Below are positions 7,776 to 18,241 of a stretch of 64,000 nt of DNA, in pieces (within the stretch, counting starts at the first letter, position 1; each line of letters opens with the position of its first letter). The stretch spans positions 36,863 to 100,862 of the forward strand of contig PBNE01000001.1 in assembly GCA_002722885.1 (NCBI GenBank), given 5' to 3'. The stretch comes from Rhodospirillaceae bacterium. GTDB lineage: Bacteria; Pseudomonadota; Alphaproteobacteria; SP197. The notes beneath the pieces were generated by a model. The model was given only the letters and a program-made list of their open reading frames with translations, was not told the origin of the DNA and did not search any database. The position numbers and the translations under genes are program-made.

Positions 7776-9572
7776 CTATCCCGCGAGTGTCTCTCTGAGC
7801 TCTTCGAGTTCCAGCCACCGCTCTTCGGCTGCAGCGAGTTCGTCTTGCGCGGCTTGCAGATCGTCAGCCGCCTTCTGGTAGGCTTTCGGATCACGCGTGA
7901 AAAGTTCACCGTCTGCCAGAACGTCCTCCAGACGTGCAATCTCGGTTTCCAGCTCGGCGATCCTGTCGGGCAGCATGTCGAGCTCGCGCTGGTCCATGTA
8001 GCTGAGCTTCGTGCGGGTCTTCGGTTTCGGAACGGTGGCGCTCTCCTTGCGTACCGGCTCAGCACTCTCCGCGGGCGCTGAACTTCTGGTCTTCATGCGA
8101 TGGTAGTCGCTGTAGCCCCCGGGGCTCTCCACGATGGTTCCGTCGCCTTCCAGGCCGTAGGTCAGGGTCACGAGGCGGTCGAGAAAATCACGGTCATGGC
8201 TGACCACGATCAGCGTGCCGGGGAAGTCGGCCAACACGTCCTGCAGCAGATCCAGTGTCTCCATGTCGAGATCGTTGGTCGGCTCATCGAGCACGAGGAG
8301 ATCGGCAGGCTGAGTGAACAGCCGTGCCAGAAGCAGACGGTTCCGCTCACCACCCGACAGCGTGCGGATCGGCTGGCGTGCCTGGTTTTCGGCAAACAGG
8401 AAGTCGCGAAGATACGCCACAACATGGCGGGATTCGCCACGGACCATGACGCGGTCACTGTTGCCAGACGCCAGGGTCTTCCAGGGCGTGCTGTCGGTAT
8501 CGAGCGCCTCCCGGCGCTGATCGAAATAGGCGGTCTTCAGTTCCGGCGCATGGTGGACGCTGCCGTCATCAGGCTGTAGATGCCCCGTCAGCATGCGGAT
8601 TAGCGTCGTCTTGCCCACGCCGTTGGGGCCGACAACCCCGATCCGGTCGCGACGTAGGACCCGCGCATCGAACGGCGCAACAATAGTCTTGCCGTCAAAG
8701 GCCTTGGTGATGCCGGCCGCCTCGATCACGAGATTGCTGCGGCTGGCACCGCCCTCCAGCCCAATCGTGGCGCTGCCCTGCCAGGACCGGCGCAGTTCCG
8801 CCCTCTCGGCACGCAGGTTGGCCAGTTCCGCAACACGGCGCTGGTTGCGTGTCCGCCGCGCCGTCACCCCACGCTCCATGTAGCGTTCTTCCTCGGAGAT
8901 ACGGCGTGCCACCCGCTCAGCATTGCGCTGATCCGCCTGGGTGATCTCTTCGGCCCAGATCTCAAACGTCTCGAACCCGGCGTCGCGGCGGTGCAAGGTG
9001 CCGCGATCGAGCCACAGCATGGCTGTGGTTACACGCCGCAGAAAGGCGCGATCGTGGCTCACGATGACCGTCGCGCCGCGGAAGGCTGCAACAAAACCTT
9101 CCAGCCATTCGATCGCCTTGATGTCGAGATGGTTGGTCGGCTCATCGAGCAGGAGGACGTCGGGCTCGGCCGCCAGGACACGGGCCAGGTGGGCGCGGCG
9201 CTGTTCGCCGCCGGAGAGATCGGCCATGGGCCGGTCGCCATCCAGACCGAGGCGATCCAGATAGGCTTCGGCACGATGGCGGCCGGCGTCATCGGCCAAG
9301 TCTGCTGCCGCCCACTCCAGCGCCGTACCCCCGGGGTCGTCGAGAATTTCCTGGCTCAAAAGTCCAACCTTCGTGCCGGGCTGGCAGAACCGCTCGCCCC
9401 GGTCGCTTTCGAGCAGTCCGACAAGAATCCGCAACAGCGTGGACTTGCCGCAACCGTTCCGTCCAATCAGACAGAAACGGTCGCCAGGCTCCAGCGCTAG
9501 TTCCAAGTCATGGAACAGCGGCTGCCGGTCAGCGTGATGCGCGAGACCGCGCAGGGTCAGGATTGGTGGCAT
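7776..9572 (-). CDS. uup: ABC-F ATPase, Uup-like
   Basis: Soluble duplicated ATPase of 598 aa. The first domain has GRNGCGKST, LSGGEQRRAHLARVL and LLLDEPTNHLD. The second has GPNGVGKTT, LSGGERNRLLLARLF and LVLDEPTNDLD, with SHDRAFL and SHDRDFL H-loops. The inter-domain linker is charged and helical (residues about 225-300). The C-terminal 90 residues (from KTRTKLSYMDQREL) form the Uup-type coiled-coil. ATG 9572 begins MPPILTLRG at the domain edge; the longer open frame adds 90 residues that look non-coding. ABC-F proteins act on ribosomes or on DNA excision rather than in transport; Uup is tied to precise transposon excision and ribosome assembly. All catalytic residues are present. Confidence 0.9.
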   Translation of the reverse strand: MPPILTLRGLAHHADRQPLFHDLELALEPGDRFCLIGRNGCGKSTLLRILVGLLESDRGERFCQPGTKVGLLSQEILDDPGGTALEWAAADLADDAGRHRAEAYLDRLGLDGDRPMADLSGGEQRRAHLARVLAAEPDVLLLDEPTNHLDIKAIEWLEGFVAAFRGATVIVSHDRAFLRRVTTAMLWLDRGTLHRRDAGFETFEIWAEEITQADQRNAERVARRISEEERYMERGVTARRTRNQRRVAELANLRAERAELRRSWQGSATIGLEGGASRSNLVIEAAGITKAFDGKTIVAPFDARVLRRDRIGVVGPNGVGKTTLIRMLTGHLQPDDGSVHHAPELKTAYFDQRREALDTDSTPWKTLASGNSDRVMVRGESRHVVAYLRDFLFAENQARQPIRTLSGGERNRLLLARLFTQPADLLVLDEPTNDLDMETLDLLQDVLADFPGTLIVVSHDRDFLDRLVTLTYGLEGDGTIVESPGGYSDYHRMKTRSSAPAESAEPVRKESATVPKPKTRTKLSYMDQRELDMLPDRIAELETEIARLEDVLADGELFTRDPKAYQKAADDLQAAQDELAAAEERWLELEELRETLAG

Positions 9573-9678
9573 GGCGAGGCGACTTAACACATGCGGCGCA
9601 AGAGAGGCATACCTTGCCGCACAGCAGGTGCAATGACAGGATGCCGCACGGTTTCTCCCCTCCAACAACGGGTTCCCT

Positions 9679-10611
9679 TTGCTGAGCGTATTCGACCCAT
9701 CAAGGCCGGCCTGGCAGCGGCGTCTCGCGATCCTGTTCATGATGGTGTTCTGCGGTGGCATTTGGGGCCTGGTGCCGACACTGGCAAAGACCGCCATCGA
9801 GGACGGTGCCCATCCCTTCGGCCTGACATGGTGGCAGGGCATCGGGGCGGGGGGCGTCTTGCTGATCTATCTCACGCTGCGGAGCAAACGCCTTCCGCTC
9901 GACCGCAATCACATTCTTCTCTACCTCTTCTGCGGGTTGTTCGGCACGATCATGCCCACGCTGGCTCTTTTCTACGCCGCCGAGCACATCTCAGCCGGGA
10001 TCATGGCCATGACCATGGCCATGATCCCCATCGCAGCGTATGTGATCTCACTGGCCGTCCGCATCGACCACCTCGAATTGGGCCGCTCCATCGGCATTGC
10101 CCTGGGTCTGGCGGGCGTTGCCCTGCTGGTCCTACCGGGTGCAGAGACATCAATCGATGGGCCGTTCTGGATCATTATCGCCATGCTCGTTCCCCTGGGC
10201 TACGCGATGGAGAACGTGTTTCTGGCGGTCCGCAGCCCACGTGGCACGGAAACCACCGTGCTGGTCTGTGGCATGGTGCTGACGGGCGGGCTGATCATGA
10301 CACCCGTGATGCTTGCGACCGGCACCTGGTATCCGATCACCTGGCCGCTGAGTGAACCGGAGCTTTCGGTCATCGCCATCTTCATTGTGAACATCCTGAG
10401 CTACGGCATGTTCCTCACGCTGATCTTTGCTGCCGGGCCGGTGCTCGCCTCGATGTCCGGTTACTTCACGGTGCTGACCGGCATCCTCTGGGGCATGGCG
10501 CTGCTGGGCGAAAGCCATGGCCTGCTGTTCTGGGCTGCGCTCGCCACCACGCTCGCAGGCATGGCACTGGTACGCGAACGCCGGGTCGAGCGGACGGTCG
10601 AAGCAACATGA
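9679..10611 (+). CDS. EamA/DMT-family transporter, first of a coupled pair
   Basis: Inner-membrane protein of 310 aa with two EamA repeats. Typical segments are LAILFMMVFCGGIWGLVPTL near residue 16 and GYFTVLTGILWGMALLGE near 260. A TTG at 9679 is the likely start; the next in-frame ATG would delete part of helix 1. The stop overlaps the ATG of the next gene (ATGA at 10608-10611), and the two proteins are clear paralogues, so they are co-translated and may function as a heteromer or on related solutes. It is divergent from the ABC-F gene. Substrate unknown. Confidence 0.82.
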   Translation: MLSVFDPSRPAWQRRLAILFMMVFCGGIWGLVPTLAKTAIEDGAHPFGLTWWQGIGAGGVLLIYLTLRSKRLPLDRNHILLYLFCGLFGTIMPTLALFYAAEHISAGIMAMTMAMIPIAAYVISLAVRIDHLELGRSIGIALGLAGVALLVLPGAETSIDGPFWIIIAMLVPLGYAMENVFLAVRSPRGTETTVLVCGMVLTGGLIMTPVMLATGTWYPITWPLSEPELSVIAIFIVNILSYGMFLTLIFAAGPVLASMSGYFTVLTGILWGMALLGESHGLLFWAALATTLAGMALVRERRVERTVEAT

Positions 10612-11513
10612 CCGAAACCACGCGCGGCAGGCGGCTGTGGTTCTGGTTTCTGATTGTCCTCAGCGGCGGTTCCTGGGGGCTGTTCTTTTCGCTCGCCCGC
10701 ATCGCGCGCGAGGATGGCTACCATCCGTTGGGCCTGACCATGTGGCAGGGTATCGGTGGCAGCATCCTGCTGCTGTCCATCACCCTTGGGCGCCGCAGTC
10801 GTATTCCCTTTCATGGACGCGCTATCTGCTTCTATGTCATCTGCGGCATCTTCGGGACCGTGCTGCCTACCAGCACGATCTTCTATGTCGCGCCGAACAT
10901 GGGTGCCGGGTTCCTGGCGATCACCATGACACTTGTGCCCCTGCTGACCTATGGCGTTTCGATCCTGCTGGGCATCGACCGACCCGCAGCCCTGCGTCTG
11001 GCGGGGCTTGTTCTGGGCTTTGTCGCGATCCTGATGATTTTCGTGCCCCAGATGGGCGCAGAGGGCGGCGTGGCCCTGTTCTGGGCGCTGCTCGCCCTGT
11101 TGATCCCCGTCAGCTTCACGACAGAGAACCTGCTCCTGGCTCTGAAGGCCCCGGCGGGCATGGACCCCATCGCCCTGGTCGGCGTCTTCCAGCTCACCGG
11201 CGCGCTGCTGCTGTTGCCCATCGTTTTGGCGACCGGGACCTACATGGATGTCACCGTGACATGGACCCAAGCCCACTGGGTTTCGGTTCTGATGCTGGTG
11301 ATCAATGCCGGCAGCTACACGCTGTTCCTTTACATCATCCAGCACACGGGACCGGTGTTTGCGGCCCAGACAACCTACCTCGCCACGATCACCGGCGTGC
11401 TCTGGGGTATGGCGCTGTTTGGTGAGACCCATTCGGCATGGGTCTGGGGAGCGCTGGTGATCCTGATAGCCGGTATGGCTCTGGTTCAGGAACGCAAGAT
11501 CGAGCGGTCCTGA
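10608..11513 (+). CDS. EamA/DMT-family transporter, second of a coupled pair
   Basis: 301 aa, ten predicted helices, closely similar in layout to the preceding protein: matching motifs GSWGLFFSLARIAREDGYHPLGLT at the start and TYLATITGVLWGMALFGE at the end. The C-terminus ends in a short basic tail (QERKIERS), as in its partner (RERRVERTVEAT). Translation is coupled to the upstream paralogue through ATGA. It is convergent with recX 9 bp downstream. Efflux of an amino acid-like metabolite is the usual family role; nothing here fixes the substrate. Confidence 0.82.
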   Translation: MTETTRGRRLWFWFLIVLSGGSWGLFFSLARIAREDGYHPLGLTMWQGIGGSILLLSITLGRRSRIPFHGRAICFYVICGIFGTVLPTSTIFYVAPNMGAGFLAITMTLVPLLTYGVSILLGIDRPAALRLAGLVLGFVAILMIFVPQMGAEGGVALFWALLALLIPVSFTTENLLLALKAPAGMDPIALVGVFQLTGALLLLPIVLATGTYMDVTVTWTQAHWVSVLMLVINAGSYTLFLYIIQHTGPVFAAQTTYLATITGVLWGMALFGETHSAWVWGALVILIAGMALVQERKIERS

Positions 11514-11522
11514 CCGTCACCG

Positions 11523-12074
11523 CTACCGCACCTCTGCGAGAAGCTCTTCAAGCGCCTCTTCGTCTTCGGCATCGATCACCCGGCGCGTGAGATCCAGGCC
11601 AAAGCCCTTGCGGGCCAGCGCGGCCATATCCCTCTCACGGCGTTCTTCACGATCGTCACCGGTTCTGTATGGTCCCATCCGTCTCCGCCGGGCATAGGAA
11701 ATAGCCGCTGCAATGTCGCTGTTGTCGGGTTCATCCTGCGCGAGAGCACGGGTTGCCGTCTCCTCGTCGATGCCCTTGGCCGCGAGCTTCATGCGGATGG
11801 AACGGGCGGATTCGCCCTTGTAGCGCAGCGAACGGACCCGCATGTCGGCCCAGGCCTGATCGTCTAGCCAACCGCCCTGCTGCAACCGAGCCACCGTTTC
11901 GCCGATCCAGACCTCGGCCTGTTCCTGATCGACCTCGTGCTCCCGCGCCGATCGCCAGACCTTCCGGCGCAGAACCGTCTTCAGATTCTCCGACGAGCTT
12001 GCGTAACGCTCCAGATAGAACAGCGCCGCCTTGTCGAGATACTCCAGCGTGATCTTGCGCGGCCGCTTCGCCAT
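11523..12074 (-). CDS. recX: RecX-family regulator of RecA
   Basis: 183 aa, basic and helical, containing three tandem RecX-type helical repeats: EYLDKAALFYLERYASSSENLKT, then QGGWLDDQAWADMRVRSLRYKG (the most characteristic one), then GIDEETATRAL. RecX binds RecA filaments in the cytoplasm and limits recombination and SOS induction. The length matches alphaproteobacterial RecX. Start ATG 12074 is next to the stop of the M24 gene (12076), so the two may be co-transcribed. recA is not in the window. Confidence 0.85.
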   Translation of the reverse strand: MAKRPRKITLEYLDKAALFYLERYASSSENLKTVLRRKVWRSAREHEVDQEQAEVWIGETVARLQQGGWLDDQAWADMRVRSLRYKGESARSIRMKLAAKGIDEETATRALAQDEPDNSDIAAAISYARRRRMGPYRTGDDREERRERDMAALARKGFGLDLTRRVIDAEDEEALEELLAEVR

Positions 12075-12075
12075 G

Positions 12076-13323
12076 TCATGCGATGACGGGCATGCGTGCC
12101 GGGGTCTGCTGCAGGAATTCGGCCGAGTCTTCGGTGAAGACCATCATGTCGATGAACATCGACATGCCGGCCAGGTTTGGCAGATAGAAGTTGGCCTCAT
12201 AGTTGGTCGTCATGCCCGGTTCAAAGACAGCGTCATCGGGATCGTTGTGGACGTCGTAGAACCAGGGACCGACCCAGTCCGGCGGGAAGGAAATCCCGAG
12301 ATCGTAACCGCCGACCCAACACTGGTCCTGCCAGATTCCGGTGTCCTTGTAGTAACCCTCAATCGTCTGCAGAAGCTCGAGGACCGGCAGATTGGGGCGG
12401 ATGACATCGGTCAGCATCGTCTTCACTCCGGTGATCGCATCGAGGTAACGTGAGACCTCCGGGTGGGGTTCACCAATGCAGAATGTCCGCGCCATGTTGG
12501 TGTGGTAGCGGTTGTAGACACCGCACAGATCCACATTCACAACATCTCCGGGCATGATCTTCTTGCGTGAAGCCAAAGCATGCATGCAGGCGCTCTTGCC
12601 GCCCGAAGACACAGGCATGGTGATCGACGGGTTTTCGCCGCCGGCCTTCGCCATCGCGCGGACGACCTCGCCATAAACGTCGAGCTCGGTGACACCCGCC
12701 TGAAGCGTGTCGGCGGCGGCCTGCATGCCGATATCGCCGATCCGGGCGGCGGTGCGGGTGTAGGCGATTTCCTGGGGAGATTTGATCTTGCGTACGGTAC
12801 CAACGATGGCCGTTCCGTCGACAACGGTCGCGCCTTTGGACTCCATGGCGGCCTGCAGCATTTCACTGACCGCCCGGTTGGGACGGTAGCTGTACATTTC
12901 CAGCCCGACACGCCCCTTGAGCCAGCCCTCACCATCGAGCTCGTCGACGATGAAGTCGAGCACATCGTCGCCGGGCTGGGCATCGCCGCCGAATATGCGC
13001 AGATCGCGAGAGACCGAGGTGAACCCGGCAATGACCTGTTCGTTCTGAACCTCGAAGTGGATGTAGTCGTCGCCATCGACATGCACGGCAAGACCACTGA
13101 CCGGCAACCAGCTCATGGGGCCCTGAGCCTGGTACCATTCCGCCCGGAAGCCCGAGAGGTAACAGATCGCTTCGGGCGAGGTGAGGTAGAGCATATCGAT
13201 GCCGGCGGCAGCCATACCCGCCTTCACGCGCTGAAGGCGTTCCGCATACTCCTCCAGCGAGAAGATGGTCTCCATCTCCGGCCGGATGAACTTCAGAACC
13301 CGCTCGCGGTGGGTCATAGTCAT
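12076..13323 (-). CDS. M24 (creatinase/ectoine-hydrolase type) family enzyme
   Basis: 415 aa with a creatinase N-domain (about 20-170) and a pita-bread catalytic domain (about 180-400). The metal site of aminopeptidases is incomplete: VVNVDLCGVYNRYHTNMARTF keeps one Asp and has Asn where the second is expected, and the usual HG motif is replaced by GGYDLGISFPPDW. This pattern is that of metal-free members such as creatinase and DoeA (N-acetyl-diaminobutyrate/ectoine hydrolase). A C-N bond hydrolysis on a small zwitterion is therefore likelier than proline dipeptidase activity. ATG 13323 follows GGGGAGAC. It is divergent from the HyuA-type gene with 125 bp between them, suggesting joint control. 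Exact substrate uncertain. Confidence 0.78.
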   Translation of the reverse strand: MTMTHRERVLKFIRPEMETIFSLEEYAERLQRVKAGMAAAGIDMLYLTSPEAICYLSGFRAEWYQAQGPMSWLPVSGLAVHVDGDDYIHFEVQNEQVIAGFTSVSRDLRIFGGDAQPGDDVLDFIVDELDGEGWLKGRVGLEMYSYRPNRAVSEMLQAAMESKGATVVDGTAIVGTVRKIKSPQEIAYTRTAARIGDIGMQAAADTLQAGVTELDVYGEVVRAMAKAGGENPSITMPVSSGGKSACMHALASRKKIMPGDVVNVDLCGVYNRYHTNMARTFCIGEPHPEVSRYLDAITGVKTMLTDVIRPNLPVLELLQTIEGYYKDTGIWQDQCWVGGYDLGISFPPDWVGPWFYDVHNDPDDAVFEPGMTTNYEANFYLPNLAGMSMFIDMMVFTEDSAEFLQQTPARMPVIA

Positions 13324-13448
13324 GGCTGTCTCCCCTGATGTCTGGCGGCACGGTAACGGCTGAGGCGCGCTTCAACAAACGCTCGATTCCGGCTGCGGTT
13401 TTCTCCATAGTTCGCGCCGTTTCGCTTGGCCTTTCCCGGAGACAGCCC

Positions 13449-15440
13449 ATGGCCCTGACGCTCGGCATCGATACCGGCGGCACCTACACGGATGCTGTCC
13501 TGTTTGACACGGAACGTGGTGTTTTGGCCGAGACCAAGGCGCTCACCACCAAGCATCACCTGACCATCGGCGTGGCCGAGGCGGTCAATGACGTGCTGGG
13601 AGACCACGCCGGCGAAATCGCGCTAGTGTCGATCTCGACCACGCTGGCGACCAACGCGATTGTCGAAGGCCAGGGCAGCCCCGCCTGCCTGATCCTGGTC
13701 GGCCATGCCGAGGCAGACGCCCAACGCCCCGACCTGACCCGAGCCCTGGCGGGCGATCCGGTGATCACGGCCCATGGCGGCCATGACGCCCTGGGTGACG
13801 AACGCGCCCCTCTCAATCTCGAAACTCTCAAGGGCGAGATCGAAAAGGTCGAAGGCCGGGTTTCCGCCTTTGCCGTTTCCTCGCTCTTTGCTGTCCGCAA
13901 TCCGGAGCACGAGATCGCCGTGCGCGACATGCTGCGCACCATGACGGGCCTGCCGGTATCCTGCGCCCACAGCCTGAGCTCCGAACTCGACGCCCCGCGC
14001 CGGGCGCTGACGGCCCTGCTGAATGCCCGCCTGATCCCGCTGATCCAGGGCCTGATCATCGCCGTGCGTGACCTGATGGCCGAACGTGGTGTCAGCGCGC
14101 CGATCATGGTGGTCAAGGGCGACGGATCCCTGATCGATGCGGGAACCGCCCTCGAATCACCTGTCGAAACCATTCTTTCAGGCCCTGCCGCCAGTGTGGT
14201 CGGTGCCCATCATCTCTCGAACCGGGACGATGCCTTTGTCTCTGACATCGGTGGCACCACCACGGACATCGCGCTGGTCCGCACCGGCCGCCCCCTGCTC
14301 GACCCCCAGGGTGCCCGGGTCGGCGGCTATCGCACCATGGTGCGGGCTGTGGCTGTTCACACCTCGGGCCTTGGCGGCGACAGCGAGGTCGCGTTGGACG
14401 ACCGGGGCCGCATCCGGGTCGGGCCGCGCCGGGCCGTGCCGCTGGCCCTGCTGGCGTCGCGCTACCCTGAGACGCTGGAGATTCTGAAGCGGCAGATGGA
14501 ACGGGGCTGGCCCGCGGAATGGGACGGCATGTTCGTACTGCGCCAGCGCAGTCTCGACACCGATCTCGCCGAGCTCTCCCGCCCCCAGCGCAAGCTCTGG
14601 GACTCCCTGGCCGACGGACCGGTGGCGATGGATGTGCTCTATCAGGAGCAGTCGCCCAAGCTGCCACTTGAGCGGCTTCTGGATCGTGGCCTTGTGATAG
14701 TATCGCGCTTCACGCCCAGCGACGCATCTCATGTTCTGGGCCTGCACGGATCGTGGGATGCCGAGGCATCACGCATCGGCGCTCAGCTTTGGGTGCGCTG
14801 GTGGGCAATCACCGGACACGAAGCGGCCGACGATCCCGATGTCTTTGCCCGTATGGTGGTCGATGCAACCGTCACAAAGACCACCCGTGCCCTGCTCGAG
14901 GCCGCAACGGCCGAAGAGCTCGGCATGGCCCTGCCCACGGGCCGGCAGGCCGACGCCCTGCTCGCGCCGGCGCTGGGCGGGCAGACGGGCGACCTCTTCG
15001 ACCTCGGCATCACGTTCAATCGGCCCGTCGTGGCCGTGGGTGCGCCCGCGGCAACGTACTATCCCGAGGTCGGGCGTCGTCTGAACACCGAGGCCGTGGT
15101 GCCGACCCACGCCGGCGTATGCAACGCCGTCGGCGCGGTGGCCGGTGGCGTGGCGCAACGGGCCGATGCCCTGATCACCTCACCGTCGGACGGTCTCTAC
15201 CGGTGCCATCTCGCCGAAGGAATCGCCGATTTCGAGGACCTCGCCGAAGCCGCCGCTCATGCTGAGGCTGATGTCGACCGGCTGGCCCGGGCTGCAGCCG
15301 AGCAAATCGGCGCGCAGGATATTGCGGTGACCCTGGAACGCCAAGACGAGATCGTGCGCGGCAAGGACGGCAGCAACCTTTTCATCGAAAGCCGCATTGC
15401 CGCTCTGGCAACAGGGCGTCCCGCACTCGCAACCGACTGA
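13449..15440 (+). CDS. Hydantoinase/oxoprolinase A-type subunit
   Basis: 663 aa of the HyuA/OplA/acetone carboxylase beta family, an ASKHA-fold ATPase that activates amide or lactam substrates. The N-terminal phosphate loop is LGIDTGGTYTDAVLFDT, and the second, VSDIGGTTTDIALVRTG, lies near residue 260. ISTTLATNAIVEGQG is also characteristic. ATG 13449 is chosen because it follows a GGAGAC site and begins the domain directly. The protein is slightly short, and no HyuB partner gene is adjacent, although HyuA enzymes normally need one. It could act with a distant HyuB or serve another role. Divergent neighbour: the M24 creatinase-like gene. Confidence 0.82.
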   Translation: MALTLGIDTGGTYTDAVLFDTERGVLAETKALTTKHHLTIGVAEAVNDVLGDHAGEIALVSISTTLATNAIVEGQGSPACLILVGHAEADAQRPDLTRALAGDPVITAHGGHDALGDERAPLNLETLKGEIEKVEGRVSAFAVSSLFAVRNPEHEIAVRDMLRTMTGLPVSCAHSLSSELDAPRRALTALLNARLIPLIQGLIIAVRDLMAERGVSAPIMVVKGDGSLIDAGTALESPVETILSGPAASVVGAHHLSNRDDAFVSDIGGTTTDIALVRTGRPLLDPQGARVGGYRTMVRAVAVHTSGLGGDSEVALDDRGRIRVGPRRAVPLALLASRYPETLEILKRQMERGWPAEWDGMFVLRQRSLDTDLAELSRPQRKLWDSLADGPVAMDVLYQEQSPKLPLERLLDRGLVIVSRFTPSDASHVLGLHGSWDAEASRIGAQLWVRWWAITGHEAADDPDVFARMVVDATVTKTTRALLEAATAEELGMALPTGRQADALLAPALGGQTGDLFDLGITFNRPVVAVGAPAATYYPEVGRRLNTEAVVPTHAGVCNAVGAVAGGVAQRADALITSPSDGLYRCHLAEGIADFEDLAEAAAHAEADVDRLARAAAEQIGAQDIAVTLERQDEIVRGKDGSNLFIESRIAALATGRPALATD

Positions 15441-15447
15441 TTCCGCC

Positions 15448-15478
15448 TTGACTCCCGGGGCAAACAGCCACACATAAG
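15448..15478 (+). promoter_or_regulatory. Putative promoter of the SUF operon
   Basis: TTGACT (15448-15453) and CATAAG (15473-15478), 19 bp apart, lie just upstream of the palindromic operator and 47 bp before the Rrf2-gene start. The match is moderate and the spacing slightly long, which suits a promoter remodelled by an Rrf2-type regulator. Confidence 0.45.
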
Positions 15479-15483
15479 CAATT

Positions 15484-15500
15484 AGAACCAAATTGGTTCT
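15484..15500. promoter_or_regulatory. Perfect 8+1+8 palindrome, probable Rrf2 operator
   Basis: AGAACCAAATTGGTTCT is an inverted repeat with eight-base arms and one central base. It lies over the expected transcription start and ahead of the Rrf2 gene, so autorepression of the SUF operon is the natural reading. Its central 11 bases occur again at 62938-62948. Confidence 0.7.
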
Positions 15501-15524
15501 GATTAGCGCCAAACTGGACGTCCG

Positions 15525-15977
15525 ATGATCCGATTGAGCCGTATGGCCGATTATGGCGTGGTGGTCATGACCTACATGGCCTGGCGCCACCACGAAAACC
15601 ACAGCGCCCATCAGGTCGCTGAAGGCACGGGCCTCTCCGAGGCCACCGTGGCCAAGCTGCTTAAGATGTTCGCCCGTGAGAATCTCCTGGGGAGCCATCG
15701 CGGTGTCCATGGCGGCTACCAGCTCAACCGCAAGCCCGAAGAAATCACGGTTGCCCAGATCGTTGAGGCCGTCGAAGGCCCCATCGCACTCACGCTGTGC
15801 GTCGACAATCACCCGGGCAGCTGCGATGTCCAATCGCTGTGCCCCATGCGCGGCGGCTGGAACCAGATCAACACGGCGTTGCGTGACGCCTTTGAAGGCG
15901 TGTCGCTGGCCGCCATGGCCTTGCCTAAACCCACCGATTTCAACCTCACAGCCGACGCCCAGCGCGCCGAGCTTTAG
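15525..15977 (+). CDS. Rrf2-family regulator of the SUF operon
   Basis: 150 aa winged-helix transcription factor. The N-terminal [19 protein letters not shown], the recognition helix region [18 protein letters not shown] and the wing [12 protein letters not shown] are typical of Rrf2 proteins. Three cysteines ([16 protein letters not shown], residues about 89-104) can ligate an Fe-S cluster, as in IscR and SUF-associated homologues. It is the first gene of the operon and overlaps the sufB ribosome site (TAGGAG). The likely role is to sense Fe-S sufficiency and repress the operon through the palindrome at 15484-15500. The C-terminal tail lacks an obvious extra domain. Confidence 0.9.
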   Translation: MIRLSRMADYGVVVMTYMAWRHHENHSAHQVAEGTGLSEATVAKLLKMFARENLLGSHRGVHGGYQLNRKPEEITVAQIVEAVEGPIALTLCVDNHPGSCDVQSLCPMRGGWNQINTALRDAFEGVSLAAMALPKPTDFNLTADAQRAEL

Positions 15978-15987
15978 GAGACCATTC

Positions 15988-17451
<1,464 letters not shown>

Positions 17452-17477
17452 CCGCTCCCAACACAACGAGACAGATC

Positions 17478-18233
17478 ATGACCATTCTTTCGATCAAGGA
17501 CCTGTACGCAGAAGTCGACGGCAAGGAAATCATCAAGGGCCTGAACCTTGAGATGGGCGCCGGCGAAATCCACGCCATCATGGGCCCCAACGGCTCCGGC
17601 AAATCGACTCTGAGCTATGTGCTGTCGGGCCGTGACGGCTATGAGGTCACCAGCGGCGAGGTCATCTACAAGGGCCAAAACCTGCTGGATCTGGAGCCCG
17701 AGGAGCGCGCCCAGGCGGGTATCTTCCTCGCCTTCCAGTACCCTGTGGAAATCCCAGGTGTGCCGACCGTGACCTTCCTGAAGCAGGCCATGAACTCGGT
17801 GCGCAAGGCCCGTGGCGAAAAGGAACTCGACGCCTTCGAGTTCAAGAAGTTGATGGACGCTCGTCTGAAAGAGCTTTCGATCGCCAACGACATGGTGCGC
17901 CGTGCGCTCAATGCTGGGTTCTCCGGCGGCGAGAAAAAGCGCATGGAGGTTCTGCAGATGGCCCTGCTGGAGCCGACTCTGGCAGTGCTTGACGAAACCG
18001 ACTCCGGTCTCGACATCGATGCGCTGAAGACGGTCGCCGATGGCGTGAACGCTCTGCGTTCGCCCGAGCGCTCCATGCTGGTCATCACCCACTATCAGCG
18101 TCTGCTCGACTACATCGTGCCTAATCATGTTCATGTCCTGGCCGGTGGCCGGATCATCAAGAGCGGTGACAAGTCGCTGGCTCTGGAACTCGAGGAAAAG
18201 GGCTATGCCGACATCGTGTCGGCAGCTGCCTGA
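17478..18233 (+). CDS. sufC: Fe-S assembly ATPase SufC
   Basis: 251 aa cytoplasmic ABC-type ATPase that drives conformational change of the SufBD core. It has Walker A GPNGSGKST, signature FSGGEKKRMEVLQ, Walker B LAVLDETDSGLDID and switch ITHYQRLLDYI, all complete. The LDETDSGLD form is the SufC hallmark. It lies between sufB and sufD with short gaps (26 and 8 bp). Confidence 0.97.
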   Translation: MTILSIKDLYAEVDGKEIIKGLNLEMGAGEIHAIMGPNGSGKSTLSYVLSGRDGYEVTSGEVIYKGQNLLDLEPEERAQAGIFLAFQYPVEIPGVPTVTFLKQAMNSVRKARGEKELDAFEFKKLMDARLKELSIANDMVRRALNAGFSGGEKKRMEVLQMALLEPTLAVLDETDSGLDIDALKTVADGVNALRSPERSMLVITHYQRLLDYIVPNHVHVLAGGRIIKSGDKSLALELEEKGYADIVSAAA

Positions 18234-18241
18234 GGACGACC

